Below are positions 10,696-25,153 of a stretch of 64,000 bases of DNA, piece after piece. The notes under the pieces are model-generated. The model was given only the letters and a program-made list of their open reading frames with translations, had not been told where the DNA came from and ran no database searches. Source of the stretch: Pogonophryne albipinna (Eukaryota > Chordata > Actinopteri > Perciformes > Artedidraconidae); NCBI GenBank assembly GCA_028583405.1, contig CM053256.1, positions 26,509,325-26,573,324 of the forward strand, read 5' to 3'. Positions within the stretch are counted from its first letter, which is position 1. Each line of letters opens with the position of its first letter. A program made the translations under genes and the position numbers.

Positions 10696-12102
10696 CAGGG
10701 GTGCCCAACCTTTTTTGAACCGAGAGCTACTTTTAAAGTTGCCAGTCTGCCGAGATCTACCAGTCCAAATAGAGAGGCGTAGCCATTACTGACAGCCTAC
10801 CAGGTAAATACACACTTCTACTTGTTTAAAACTGACCTTTGTACGATGAATACTTCATAAAATACTGCAGATCCTTTATCTTACCTCTTTCTAATCTAAA
10901 CACATACAAGTATTTAACTGAAGTTACACAACAGTGTTGTTGATACAGAGTTGGAGTTTATTCACACGTCACTACAGTGGGTAATGTTTTCAAGAAACAT
11001 TGAACAGTGCTGCCACATATGACACAGGGAAAAAAGAAAAGACTCTGAACCCTTTCTTTGCCATTAAAATTAGGCTTACTAATAAGACAACTCAGATCTG
11101 AAGCTACACAGGAATCTGCTGCCAAAGTGCAATAAAAAAGACAAAATTAATAGAATCAAACCCTTTTTTTGTTGCATTTTAGTAGAGTATAAAGATAAAT
11201 GCCTTTAAAATAGGATGCAAGCAACACTAGTTTCTTAACCTGAATTGATGATAGACTATAATCAATTTAAGTTTGCATTCTTATACCATTTTGTACAATA
11301 ATTAATGAATAAGTTCAAACAAACTAAAACTTACAGCTGATTAATAACGGTATCCAACTTGAGTTTGTATTATATCAAAAACCTGTTGAAATGCTTCTGT
11401 TATTTTTACAGAGCCCTCAAAAGCGCGTCGGCAGCCTCCAGGAATGCTTCTTTCACAACTTTGCCGTCTTTGAAAGACTTCATGTGTTTCTCAAGAGCGT
11501 GACTGACACGATAAGATGTTATGGTAGCAGCCTTGCTCTTGTTGTTGGGCCTGGTGAAAATGGACTGCTGTGCATTTCGCTGTCCTTTCAGGCCCCTCCC
11601 CTTTTGGGAGCGTAGGGGCAGAATTAGGAGGGAATTCCGTCTCGTAGTGTTTGTGCACTGTTTTGAAATGCCGCTCCTAAATTACCCTTCTTCGATAAAG
11701 CCACGCTCGCATTGCAGATGAGACAGATGGACTTTGAATTGGAATAGATACAAAAATAATCATCCTCCCACTCGGAGTGAAAATTATATATTTGGGGCTT
11801 TTTTGCTTCTGCTATAATTGCGGTCTTGTGTGTGTGCGGACTGTCACTCCTGTTGCGGACAACAACGTCAGCGAAATAGTGCCCACTGCCCACCAGCCAC
11901 GCCCCGACACATGGGGTCACGCCGGCCAATCACAAAGCTTTGGTGCGTTCAAGTGCATTATTCTGGCACGGGAAGATTATGTTATAGGACATTAACGATA
12001 TAACATAATATTGTTGTTCTATTTTTAGACACATCTCGCGATCGACTGGGAATCTCCCTGCAATCGACCGGTCGATCGCGATCGACTGGTTGGGCACCCC
12101 TG
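10696..12102 (-). mobile_element. 1.4-kb Charlie-like hAT derivative
   Basis: It is bounded by CAGGGGTGCCCAACC and its exact inverse GGTTGGGCACCCCTG, with the perfect 8-bp duplication CCTTAAAG (10688-10695 and 12103-12110). It interrupts the host transposase after codons for ESLK, which resumes at 12111 with DRFETMGE. Its own coding remnants run on the opposite strand (11404-11929). The interior is otherwise AT-rich and non-coding, so it depends on a transposase from elsewhere. Confidence 0.95.
11404..11929 (-). pseudogene. N-terminal exons of GTF2IRD2/ZBED5-like hAT protein
   Basis: The minus strand encodes YNFHSEWEDDYFCIY then CLICNASVALSKKGN (about 11640-11830). This resembles the N-terminal zinc-finger segment of hAT proteins related to GTF2IRD2, ZBED5 and EPM2AIP1. 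A second segment (11404-11537) reads SYRVSHALEKHMKSFKDG, the region that follows in that family, and ends at a possible GT donor. Stops and a frameshift lie between the two. The catalytic domain is missing. Family assignment rests on motif recognition only. Confidence 0.55.
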
Positions 12103-12110
12103 CCTTAAAG

Positions 12111-12600
12111 GATAGATTTGAAACTATGGGTGAAGTGAGAGCCAGATTTGGAGTGCTGCTCAACTTCAAACAACTGGATGGTGTGGAATTGTGCAACCAG
12201 TGTGACAAGCTCTGCAGCACATTAAGCACTGGAGATGGAGGTGACATTGATGGAAAGGAGCTGGCTCTGGAAATTATCAATCTGCCGAGCCTGCCTACAT
12301 GTGAAATGACTGCACTGGAGCTCCTCTCTTTCATCCACAAAAAAACCCTGAATGAACTGTATCCCAATCTGTGGATTGCCCTGCGAATCGCCTGCACTCT
12401 TCCTGTGACTGTGGCCTCAGCAGAGAGGAGCTTCTCAAAGCTGAAGCTCATCAAAACCTACCTGAGGTCATGCATGGGACAGGATCGCCTCACTGGTCTT
12501 ACCATAATCAGCATCAACCATGAGATTGGCAAGCAGCTGTCATATGATGACATTATTGATGACTTTGCTTCTAAAAAAGCAAGGAAGCAGAAGTTTTGAG
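12111..12600 (+). pseudogene. hAT transposase C-terminal dimerisation block
   Basis: This resumes the host hAT frame with DRFETMGEVRARFG and ends at the TGA at 12598-12600 after KKARKQKF. It carries the hAT C-terminal dimerisation motif TVASAERSFSKLKLIKTYLR, the most diagnostic hAT signature. A poly-GAGG stretch and the right terminal region follow. With 7449-8619 and 9444-10695 it completes one transposase. Confidence 0.9.
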
Positions 12601-12931
12601 GAGGAGGAGGAAAAATGTAAAGTAAACATTTTTGAGAAAATGCTGCATCTCTTTCATTTATTGACATAGAGGAGCCTCATTGTTTACCTTTTTTTAATAT
12701 CATTTTCTGTAAGTTTCAATTGCTTGGGTCAACTTGAGATGTTCAATTTGAATTTAAGAGAGGTTTTCATTAATTTAGCCTGTTTTCCTCTTAAAGTGTA
12801 ACAGATTAATGCATCTCCACAGATCATCTTAAAGGCTTTGTAATCCTCCCAATGTAGTTTGACAAAATAAGGCCCCCAAACAGCATCTTGCATAGGGCCC
12901 CCAAATAGCCAGAAACGGCCCTGGGAGAGAG

Positions 12932-13341
12932 ACTCTCTCAGGGTTGAGGTGTTTATGGAGAAATCATTTTTCTCGAGTCGAGAATAAAAAATGTTAAAAG
13001 CATTGGGGAGGTCTGCCTCATTTGTTCCCTCAATGTTAATGGGATTCCTAGCCCTGTCATTGTTGTTACCCTGGGAGATGGAGGACATTGATTTGATTCC
13101 CCTCCAGGCTTCCCGAAGATCTCCACTGCTGTATTTGAGTTCCACCTTATCCCTATAAGCTATTTTAGCTTTTCTTATCTCATTTCTTAATTCTCTGTTA
13201 ATTTCTTTTTTGTCCTGACTGTTTCCAGTATAAAATATACGTTTCTTTCTATTTATAACACTCTTTAGTTCCTTCGTGACCCACGGCTTATTATTAGGGA
13301 AGACGGTAATGTCTTTACAAGGAATGTTAGACTCCACTCAA
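12932..13341 (-). pseudogene. Jockey-superfamily LINE, 5' part of ORF2
   Basis: The minus frame (from 13337) includes NNKPWVTKELKSVINRKK and KYSSGDLREAWRGIKSM, the linker between endonuclease and reverse transcriptase typical of jockey-like LINEs. It ends RESLSQ at the hAT boundary and continues on the far side of that element at 6283. The endonuclease domain is not seen upstream, so the copy is 5' truncated or cut near 13341. Confidence 0.8.
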
Positions 13342-13944
13342 AATGATATGTAGGATGAGATTCAGATTGTATATGTGCTACATGGTGACACGATTGAGTT
13401 TTAATATAATATGTGTGTTTAATTTTGTTAAATACCTGAGGTGTTCTGTTACTTGTTTGTGTGAAAACTGTAAGATTCAGCACTGTTTTCAACATTGTGT
13501 TAAAGGTCATCTATTATTCAAAATCCACTTTTTCATATATTTTATACATAACTATGTGTCCCCTCTCTGAAAGTTTCAGTAAAAAGATCCTCTCTCTTTT
13601 TGTCCTGGTCCATTTATATGGACCTTATCACCTGAATCTCCTCCTAGAGCACCATTGTGTTTTTTTTAACAAATCATCTGGCAGAGGGGTGTGGCCAGCA
13701 GCAGCTCATTAGCATTTAAAGCTACAGACACATAATCAGCACTTTTGGAACAGGGCTGAAACAGAGGGGATTATGGGTTATGCTACAATGATCTGTTTGG
13801 TATTTCGAGCAAAACATTTCAGAGACGTGTTTTGCATATATCTGAGAAATATTAAATATTGTTGAAAAATAGTATAATGGGGGACCTTTAAAGCAATTAC
13901 TGTAATTCCAGTGCTTCAATAAAATGAACTGAAGGTCCTTTGTA
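13342..13944. mobile_element. Insertion flanked by 9-bp repeat, type unknown
   Basis: TCCACTCAA occurs at 13333-13341 and 13945-13953 and brackets this segment. With the inner TTAA element removed, about 215 bp remain. These contain a CTTCAATAAAATG polyadenylation-like motif near the right end and no terminal inverted repeats. A retroposed 3' UTR or short retroposon fits, but the match could be chance. Confidence 0.35.
13504..13887. mobile_element. TTAA-flanked MITE (piggyBac/Kolobok-like)
   Basis: The ends are AGGTCATCTATTAT and, inverted, ATAATGGGGGACCT, and both are flanked by TTAA (13500-13503, 13888-13891). TTAA duplication is a trait of piggyBac and Kolobok elements. The 384-bp interior has no coding region. 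Confidence 0.65.
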
Positions 13945-14352
13945 TCCACTCAAGGTTGTGCTGTCTTAATCAGCCTTGTGCTTTATGTAGCTTATGGTCT
14001 GAAATGAGTGTGACACCCAGGCTTTATATGTAATATAAATATAAATATATAAAATTAAAAAAGGTACGTGTATTCTCTTTGTTACATATCAAAAATATGT
14101 TATCAGATTACAGGTACATTAAAAAAAAAAATGCAGTAGGTGGACACCTGATTAGGTCAACTAAAATACTGTGAATTAGACTAAAGCAGCATTTGTTAAA
14201 TATACTCTTCTGTTGACTTCCGGTGAAGAGAGTGACCATCATGGCTGCTTAGCCCTTTGCTCTGCTCCGCTGAGCTACTCTGCCCCCATGCCACAGTTAT
14301 AAAACTGGACCAAACTCTACTAAAATAGTCTCAGATAGTGGTATAAGACAGG

Positions 14353-15194
14353 ATGTGGCAGGGACCGAAGCAAAATCTACCTCGAACAACAAGGAATCCG
14401 AAGAAGAACCCGACAGAGATGGAAGCTCAAGGCGGCGGACAGGCAACACGTGCCGACGACACAACATCTGAACTTGCAAGCATCAACAGCCTCCTGAAAG
14501 GAATTGCAGCAGATGTGAGCAGTGTGAAAATGGGCCTGGAAGTACTACAGAGCACGGTGGAGAAGCTTGGAGGAAGGATGTCGGAGGCTGAAGCTAGGAT
14601 TTCTAACCTAGAGGATGTTAGCAACAGCAGAGGTGCTAGCATAGATGCCACCGCAGCACACGTGAAAAAGCTCCAAGATAAAGTGACGTATACTTGGAAG
14701 ATGCAGGGAGGCGGAATAACATTCGTATAACGGGCATACCAGAAAATGCTGAGAAACAGGACCTACATGGTTTTGTGCTTAGCATATTTACTGAAAAGCT
14801 GGACATGGAAGTGGATATGGGATTCGAACTGGAGCGAGCACATCGCGTCGGACCGAAAAAGGATTACGGGCGCAGCCGACACATTTTGGTCCGCTTACTG
14901 AGATTCAGCGCCAGAGAAGCCGTTCTACGGGCCGCCCGCGACAAGAGGAGAGTCGAATGGCAGGGCAAGAGAATCTCCTTCTTCCAGGATCTTTCTCAGG
15001 AGGTACTTCAGCAGCGTAGGAAGTTTGATATGGTGAAGAAGCAGTTCCAAGAACGCAAAATACCGTACTCTATGTTGTATCCAGCAACTCTTAAGACTAC
15101 GGTAAACAACCGATCACATATCTTCACCTCGCCGGACGCAGCGGCGGGTTTACTTGGAACACTGGTTATTGAACTGGCCCGTTTCGGACTCTAA
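14353..15194 (+). pseudogene. L1 ORF1 (RNA-binding chaperone)
   Basis: ORF1p of L1 elements coats the element RNA as a trimer. The N-terminal frame (from ATG 14353) has a charged start and a coiled coil from about residue 40 to 110 (LASINSLLKGIAADVSS through MSEAEARISNLE). A one-base frameshift near 14685 moves the product into the frame that reads NNIRITGIPENAEKQ, the RRM start, then RAHRVGPKK and the C-terminal domain up to 15194. Total length is close to the family's usual 280-340 residues. Because of the frameshift the product would not be full length. Confidence 0.85.
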
Positions 15195-15223
15195 ATTACC
15201 GCACAGGTTGGTGGAGACACATG

Positions 15224-16075
15224 TTGCTGGGCTGCTTGCTATTCACAGTAAGAGCACCGGTTCCATTATGTTTAAATATGACATTGATTGAGCCTGACCA
15301 CGCTACGCTTTTGGAACTAAACAAACTAAAAGTAGAATTTAACTCCATATTACAGAAGAAAGTAGAATATACATTATTCAGAACTAAACAGAAATATTAT
15401 GAACAAGGGGAAAGAACAGGGAGATTTCTGGCGCAGAGAGCAAAGCAGCAGTATACACGATCAATAATACCAGCAATACAAAATGATAGGGGCAATCTGA
15501 AGACAGACGAGACAGACATTAACGCTATATTTAACATATGTTATCAAGATCTCTATAAATCAGACAATCCTGAGTGTCAGAATATAAGACATTTTCTATC
15601 TGAGATAAGATGCCCAACCCTGTCAGACGAAGAACGGGGTGAAATTGGAGTGGACATTACATTAGAGGAGGTTAAAAAGGCCATAAAAGACTTACAGAAT
15701 GGTAAATCCCTGGGGGAGGACGGTCTCCCAGCTGATTTTTATAAAGCCTTCTCAGATTTACTTGCCCCAAGGCTACTTGGAGTTTTTAGAGATGCGTTAG
15801 AGAAGGGATCCCTCCCAGACAGTATGCAAACTGCTTTAATCACTTTGATTCATAAAAAAGGTAGGGACCCGCAGCAGTGTGGTAGCTACCGACCCGTATC
15901 ACTGATTAATGTTGATGCTAAGATACTATCCAAGATTTTGGCGTCTAGACTGGAGGGTTGTCTACCAAAACTTATCCACCCAGACCAAGTGGGCTTTATT
16001 AAAAATAGAACTTTGTCTGACAATCTCCGCAGGTTGCTTCATCTTATGTGGCAAGCTGGAAATGAACCTGATATA
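15224..16075 (+). pseudogene. L1 ORF2, N-terminal reverse transcriptase part
   Basis: The frame reads through YTLFRTKQKYYEQGERTGRF, LQNGKSLGEDGLPADFYKAF and SYRPVSLINVDAKILSKIL, the fingers and early palm of an L1 reverse transcriptase. No apurinic-type endonuclease lies between ORF1 (ends 15194) and this segment, so about 200-250 codons are missing. It is cut at 16075 by a Tc1 element and resumes with the catalytic box at 17765. Confidence 0.88.
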
Positions 16076-16291
16076 CAGTGGGGCAAAAAAGTATTTAGTC
16101 AGCCACCAATTGTGCAAGTTCTCCCACTTAAAAAGATGAGAGAGGCCTGTAATTTTCATCCTAGGTATACCTCAACTATGAGAGACAAAATGAGAAAAAA
16201 ATTCAGAAAATCACATTGTCTGATTTTTAAAGAATTTATTTGCAAATTATGGTGGAAAATAAGTATTTGGTCAATAACAAAAGTTAATCTC

Positions 16292-17396
16292 AATACTTTG
16301 TTATATACCCTTTGTTGGCAATGACAGAGGTCAAACGTTTTCTGTACGTCTTCACAAGATTTTCACACACTGTTGCTGGTATTTTGGCCCATTCCTCCAT
16401 GCAGATCTCCTCTAGAGCAGTGATGTTTTGGGGCTGTCGCTGGGCAACACGGACTTTCAACTCCCTCCAAAGATTTTCTATGGGGTTGAGATCTGGAGAC
16501 TGGCTAGGCCACTCCAGGACCTTGAAATGCTTCTTACGAAGCCACTCCTTCATTGCCCGGGCGGTGTGTTTGGGATCATTGTCATGCTGAAAGACCCAGC
16601 CACGTTTCATCTTCAATGCTGTTACATGTGTAACTAATGTCCTGCAGGCCACCCTTGAAAAAGAGATCTTTTGATCTCAAGGGGCTTTCACCTGGTTAAA
16701 TAAAGGCTACAAACAAACAAACAAAGCCCTTGTTGATGGAAGGAGGTTGTCACTCAAAATCTCACGATACATGGCCCCATTCATTCTTTCCTTTACACGG
16801 ATCAGTCGTCCTGGTCCCTTTGCAGAAAAACAGCCCCAAAGCATGATGTTTCCACCCCCATGTTTCACAGTAGGTATGGTGTTCTTTGGATGCAACTCAG
16901 CATTCTTTCTCCTCCAAACACGTCTAGTTGAGTTTTTACCAAAAAGTTCTATTTTGGTTTCATCTGACCATATGACATTCTCCCAATCCTCTTCTGGATC
17001 ATCTAAATGCTCTCTAGCAAACTTCAGACGGGCCTGGACACGTCTGGCACTGCAGGATTTGAGTCCCTGGCGGCGTAGTGTGTTACTGATGGTAGCCTTT
17101 GTTACTTTGGTCCCAGCTCTCTGCAGGTCATTGACTAGGTCCCCCCGTGTGGTTCTGGGATTTTTGCTCACCGTTCTTGTGATCATTTTGACCCCACGGG
17201 GTGAGATCTTGCGTGGAGCCCCAGATCGAGGGAGATTATCAGTGGTCTTGTATGTCTTCCATTTTCTAATAATTGCTCCCACAGTTGATTTCTTCACACC
17301 AAGCTGCTTACCTATTGCAGATTTAGTCTTCCCAGCCTGGTGCAGGTCTACAATTTTGTTTCTGGTGTCCTTTGACAGCTCTTTGGTCTTGGCCAT
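16292..17396 (-). pseudogene. Tc1 transposase, interrupted
   Basis: The protein starts [16 protein letters not shown] and has two helix-turn-helix units (paired-like, up to about residue 110) that bind the terminal repeats. The DDE catalytic domain follows: [12 protein letters not shown] holds the first Asp, [15 protein letters not shown] the second, and [13 protein letters not shown] the Glu. It ends NKGYITKY near 16292, close to the usual 340 residues. An insertion at about 16619-16726 breaks it after the SDNLLPS motif, so the copy is inactive. Both catalytic halves are otherwise well conserved. Confidence 0.92.
16619..16726 (+). mobile_element. Truncated LINE tail with (AAAC)n
   Basis: This short insert, absent from the other Tc1 copy, contains GATCTCAAGGGGCTTTCACC then TGGTTAAATAAAGGC and an (AAAC)n run. 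That is a LINE 3'-tail motif common in fish. Boundaries are approximate and a target duplication is not clear. Confidence 0.6.
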
Positions 17397-17764
17397 AGTG
17401 GAGTTTGGAATGTGACTGTTTGAGGTTGTGGACAGGTGTCTTTTATACTGATAACAAGTTCAAACAGGTGCCATTAATACAGTTAACGAGTGAAGGACAG
17501 AGGAGGCTCTTAAAGAAGAAGTTACAGGTCTGTGAGAGCCAGAAATCTTGTTTGTTTTTAGGTGACCAAATACTTATTTTACCGAGGAATTTACCAATTC
17601 ATTCATTAAAAATCCTACAATGTGATTTCCTGTATTCTTTCCCCCCATTCTGTCTCTCATAGTTAAAGTGTACCTAGGATGAAAATTACAGGCCTCTCTC
17701 ATCTTTTTAAGTGGGAGAACTTGCACAATTGGTGGCTGACTAAATACTTTTTTGCCCCACTGTA

Positions 17765-19677
17765 ACTGTAGCTCTCTCGCTTGATGCTGAGAAAGCATTT
17801 GGGTAGAGTGGACGTTTCTTTTCCAGACGCTGGAGAACTTCGGCCTTGGTCCATCTTTTATTAAATGGGTCAAATTATTATATCAAAATCCTAAGGCATC
17901 TGTGGTAACAAATGGCAGGAAATCCCCCCCTTTTGAGCTTCATAGAGGAACAAGGCAGGGCTGTCCTTTATCTCCCTTAATCTTTGCGCGGGTACTTGAA
18001 CCATTAGCAATTGCTATTAGGCAAAATGACAAAATAGTGGGCATAAAGGCTGGTGGAGAGGAACATAAGCTTCTCATGTATGCGGATGACATTTTGATAC
18101 TGACCAGAAGCCCCGCAACAACGGTGCCTCACATCCTCAACGTGATTGACTCTGTTTCAGACGTGTCAGGTTACAAAATAAACTGGTCAAAGTCTGAGGC
18201 AATGCCCCTATCGAGACTCTGCCCACCTAGTGTTAGACAGGGATGGCAATATGCATGGCGGCCATCTGGCCTAACATATCTGGGTATCAAGCTCACTCCA
18301 CAGCTGGAAGACATAATGACGAACAACCTAATCCCATTAATCGAAAAAATAGAACCTATTTTACAAAATTGGACTAAACTGGGGTTATCACTGTTGGGGA
18401 AAATCAATATTCTAAAGATGGTAATAGTCCCTAAAATGAACTATGTAAGTTATATGCTACCATTAAGCTTACCACGCAATGCATTATTGAAATATAATAA
18501 AGTTGTATACAACTTTCTATGAGATGGCAAAAGACCATATATAAATCGCACAAAACTTTATGCAGCCATAGAGGACGGTGGCCTAGGCCTTCCCCATATA
18601 GATTGGTATCATTATGCGTTCTGTTTGAAACAGCTGTCAAAAATATATATATAACAGCCGGACAAGCCCCAATGTGGGTTTCTATCGAGAGAGACCTTGT
18701 AAACCCTCACCCTATCCATGCTTTTATTACGCATACAAATGGGGTCACCCCTTATGATAACCCAGTCCTCACCTTTTCACAGGAAACATGGAGAACCTCA
18801 CACAAGATTACAGGCTCAAACCCCACTTTTACTCGTAAAACGTCACTATGGCATAATTCAAATCTGAAAATAGGCAAAAAAACGATTTACTGGTCTGGTT
18901 GGTTGAAATTGGGAATTGTTTATATTGGGGATCTATTTGAAGAAGATCAATTTATGTGCTTCGAACAATTAAGGAAAAAGACTCCCAGGTAGGGACTTTT
19001 GGAAGTACTTGCAGCTGCGGAGTTGTATCCTGACACGTCTTAAACAATCACCACTTATTTCAAAAACAGAGATACAGGTCAGGCTAGAAAGAGACTGGCA
19101 CTTAAAAACTAAAACGTCATGCTTTTATAACCTTATGAGGGAGTCTCATCCACCCAAATGTGCAGGCCTTAAGAGATGCTGGGAGAAGGACATAGGGGAA
19201 GAGATAACTGGTGAAACATGGGGAGAAATTATTGGGTCATGGTTTAAAGTTTCAAGGGAAATACAGACACGTCTGATTAATTATAAAGTCATCAATAGAA
19301 CATATTGGACTCCGAGTAAAATGGCAAGGCTAGGACTCAGAGGCTCTGACTTGTGTTGGAGATGTGATACATGTGGCACTCTACTGCACATGTTGTATTC
19401 ATGCCCCATGATAGATATCTTATGGTCGAAGATTATTACCATCATTAATACAGTAATGACCTCCTTTCTGGCACGGGGACCAATGCTTTGCACACTAGGT
19501 ATGGTACCAAAGGAAAGTGGTCTGAATGCCCATCAGATCTCATGGTGCAGAATAGCACTTATTACTGGATGTAGGATAGTGTTGCGACATTGGAAAACTA
19601 GAAGGGATATATCCTTTAAGGAATGGATGGACGAAATAGCCAAAATCTCCTCCTATAAAGATTATGCTATAAGATGA
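17765..19677 (+). pseudogene. L1 ORF2, catalytic and C-terminal part
   Basis: It starts with the first catalytic Asp box, ALSLDAEKAF, then HRGTRQGCPLSPLIF and the YADDILIL box with the remaining Asp pair. Later segments (18519-18992, 19009-19677) hold the thumb and C-terminal region, including a cysteine-rich DLCWRCDTCGTLLHMLYSCP stretch typical of L1 ORF2. Defects include a frameshift near 17840-17860, a TGA after VVYNFL (about 18520) and further frame changes near 18640 and 18990. The element is dead. Confidence 0.88.
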
Positions 19678-20081
19678 TACATAGAATGGATATCTACATG
19701 AAAATATGGGGCCCTTTTGTGGCAGTGACTTGAAGTGCTGGAGAGCTCCACCCTTTCAAATAATTGAAAACCCAAATAAAATTATAATGTGATGTACTAC
19801 GTATTTGATGTATATAATATGTTGTATTGTAGTATGTGCAGGATGGTTTACATACCACGTATCATGTATATCGTGCATGCCATGGATGATGCTCTACCTC
19901 TGTGATGTTCCCTTTGTCAGTTTTATCCGTCTTGTCAGTTATTGTCATGTCTCTGGTGTAGTTTGCCGTGGTACTTTGATATCTTGATATGTGATCAATT
20001 TAGCAGGCTGTGTTGTTATGTATGTATGTTTTTCTTTTTCTGGAAAAAAAAAAAAGAAATAATAAATATACTCTTCTGTTG

Positions 20082-24083
<4,002 letters not shown>

Positions 24084-24187
24084 GCGCTGTCAGTACGCTT
24101 GTCCATGTTTTTGACGCGTTCACATGAAAGGGGCGGGGTTAGCAACATTTGACCAATCACAAACATGGACAAGCGTACTGACAGCGC
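24084..24187. repeat. 27-bp perfect inverted repeat
   Basis: Bases 24084-24110 and 24161-24187 are exact inverse copies (GCGCTGTCAGTACGCTTGTC and on), with a 50-bp spacer. It is probably a tiny non-autonomous element or its ends; I saw no clear target duplication. Confidence 0.75.
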
Positions 24188-24291
24188 AGCGTCATACTTC
24201 CTGAATGAAAAGAAAACTTTAGTATTAGACAAATATGAAGAAGTTAACCTGTTCAGGAAACGGCGTCTGAGGGCAGAAACTCACTCATAAC

Positions 24292-25145
24292 TAGGGTTGG
24301 GTACCGAGAACCGGTTCCGGTTCGGAACCGGTTCCAACATTTCGATTCCAACGGCATCATTTAGAAATGTGAATTTCGGTTCCGCTTTTCGATGCCTGAG
24401 GAAATGTTTCTCGCCGCTCTCCGTAGCCTACTGTATGACTGTGTCACTACCCGATCCGTCCCCCTGCCCGATCGGTACTGCGCATGTGCGAGATGGTCCG
24501 CCATATTGGACAACTCCGGACGGCAACCCAAGTTGGACACTTGACACAGTGGCTTTTAGCAAAGCTCAAAAAGAAAACTCGAGAGAGATGAGTTATTGTT
24601 ATTACAAAGTGCCTTCACTATTATTTAACAACTCTTTTTATTAGGTTCCTTTATATTGGGTTAAGTACATTGTCAGAATAAGTGAGAAATGGATTTAACT
24701 TCTGTTAGACAGCCATATGCCATACATTTTTGCATACATTCACAGTAAATATTTATTCAGTATGATAGCTGTCTAACACAAGTTAGTTTAGAGTAATATT
24801 CACATTAATCAGTCTGTTTATATTCACTGCTATGTAACTGTAACCTGAGAACCACTGAAGCTACAACAGTGCAACAGTCCAACTTTTAAAGAACAGTTCT
24901 TGTTGAGAAAAACAAGCATATCTGCCTTCTCAGGCATACCTGGAAGCAGGGGCGGTTCTAGGGGGGGCCAGGGGGCCAGTGCTTAACCTGTGTTAAGTTT
25001 CTCGAATAAATGTAATTTTTTTGGTGGAAGAAGCATGTATAATTTTTTTACCCTGCCCCTCAAAGAATCGGAATTGAGAACCGTTAAGAACCGCAATCGA
25101 TTAGTGGAATCAGAATCGTGGAAATTCAAACGATACCCAACCCTA
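24292..25145. mobile_element. 854-bp non-autonomous hAT
   Basis: The ends read TAGGGTTGGGTACCGAGAAC and, inverted, CGATACCCAACCCTA, flanked by the exact 8-bp duplication CTCATAAC (24284-24291 and 25146-25153). The subterminal regions are rich in GGTTCCGG/GGAACCGG motifs, likely transposase-binding repeats. No transposase frame is present. A CAGGGGCGGTTCTAGGGGGG stretch near 24955 resembles the end of a different hAT family and may be a truncated secondary insertion. Confidence 0.9.
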
Positions 25146-25153
25146 CTCATAAC

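Larger units (their letters stand above)
6284..12923 (+). mobile_element. 6.64-kb hAT transposon with ZMYM-like transposase
   Basis: The element is bounded by terminal inverted repeats CAGGGCCGTTTCT on the left and, in reverse complement, the same sequence on the right. It is flanked by the 8-bp duplication GGAGAGAG (6276-6283 and 12924-12931). It disrupts the minus-strand LINE, whose halves lie at 4720-6283 and 12932-13341. Its transposase reads on the plus strand in three blocks, split by two younger hATs at 8620-9435 and 10696-12102. Without those guests and their duplications it would be about 4.4 kb. A large intron (6499-7448) separates a short first exon from the rest. Confidence 0.95.
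16076..17762 (-). mobile_element. Tc1/mariner transposon, copy 1
   Basis: Inverted repeats beginning CAGTGGGGCAAAAAAGTATT lie at both ends, flanked by TA (16074-16075 and 17763-17764), the Tc1 target duplication. The L1 coding frame is continuous if the element and one TA are removed, with PDI before and TVALSLDAEKAF after. The transposase runs on the minus strand (17396 to 16292) and is itself interrupted by a short LINE tail. Confidence 0.96.
14216..20062 (+). mobile_element. L1-clade LINE with 19-bp target duplication
   Basis: TAAATATACTCTTCTGTTG occurs exactly at 14197-14215 and 20063-20081 and flanks an element that starts ACTTCCGGTGAAGAGAG and ends in an A-rich tail (20045-20062). It contains ORF1 (14353-15194) and an ORF2 without the endonuclease domain (15224-16075 and 17765-19677), interrupted by a Tc1 at 16076-17762. 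Without the Tc1 it is about 4.2 kb, shorter than a full L1 because ORF2 lacks its N-terminal part. The apparently complete 5' end with an internal gap suggests a deleted copy mobilised in trans, or a deletion after insertion. Confidence 0.92.
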
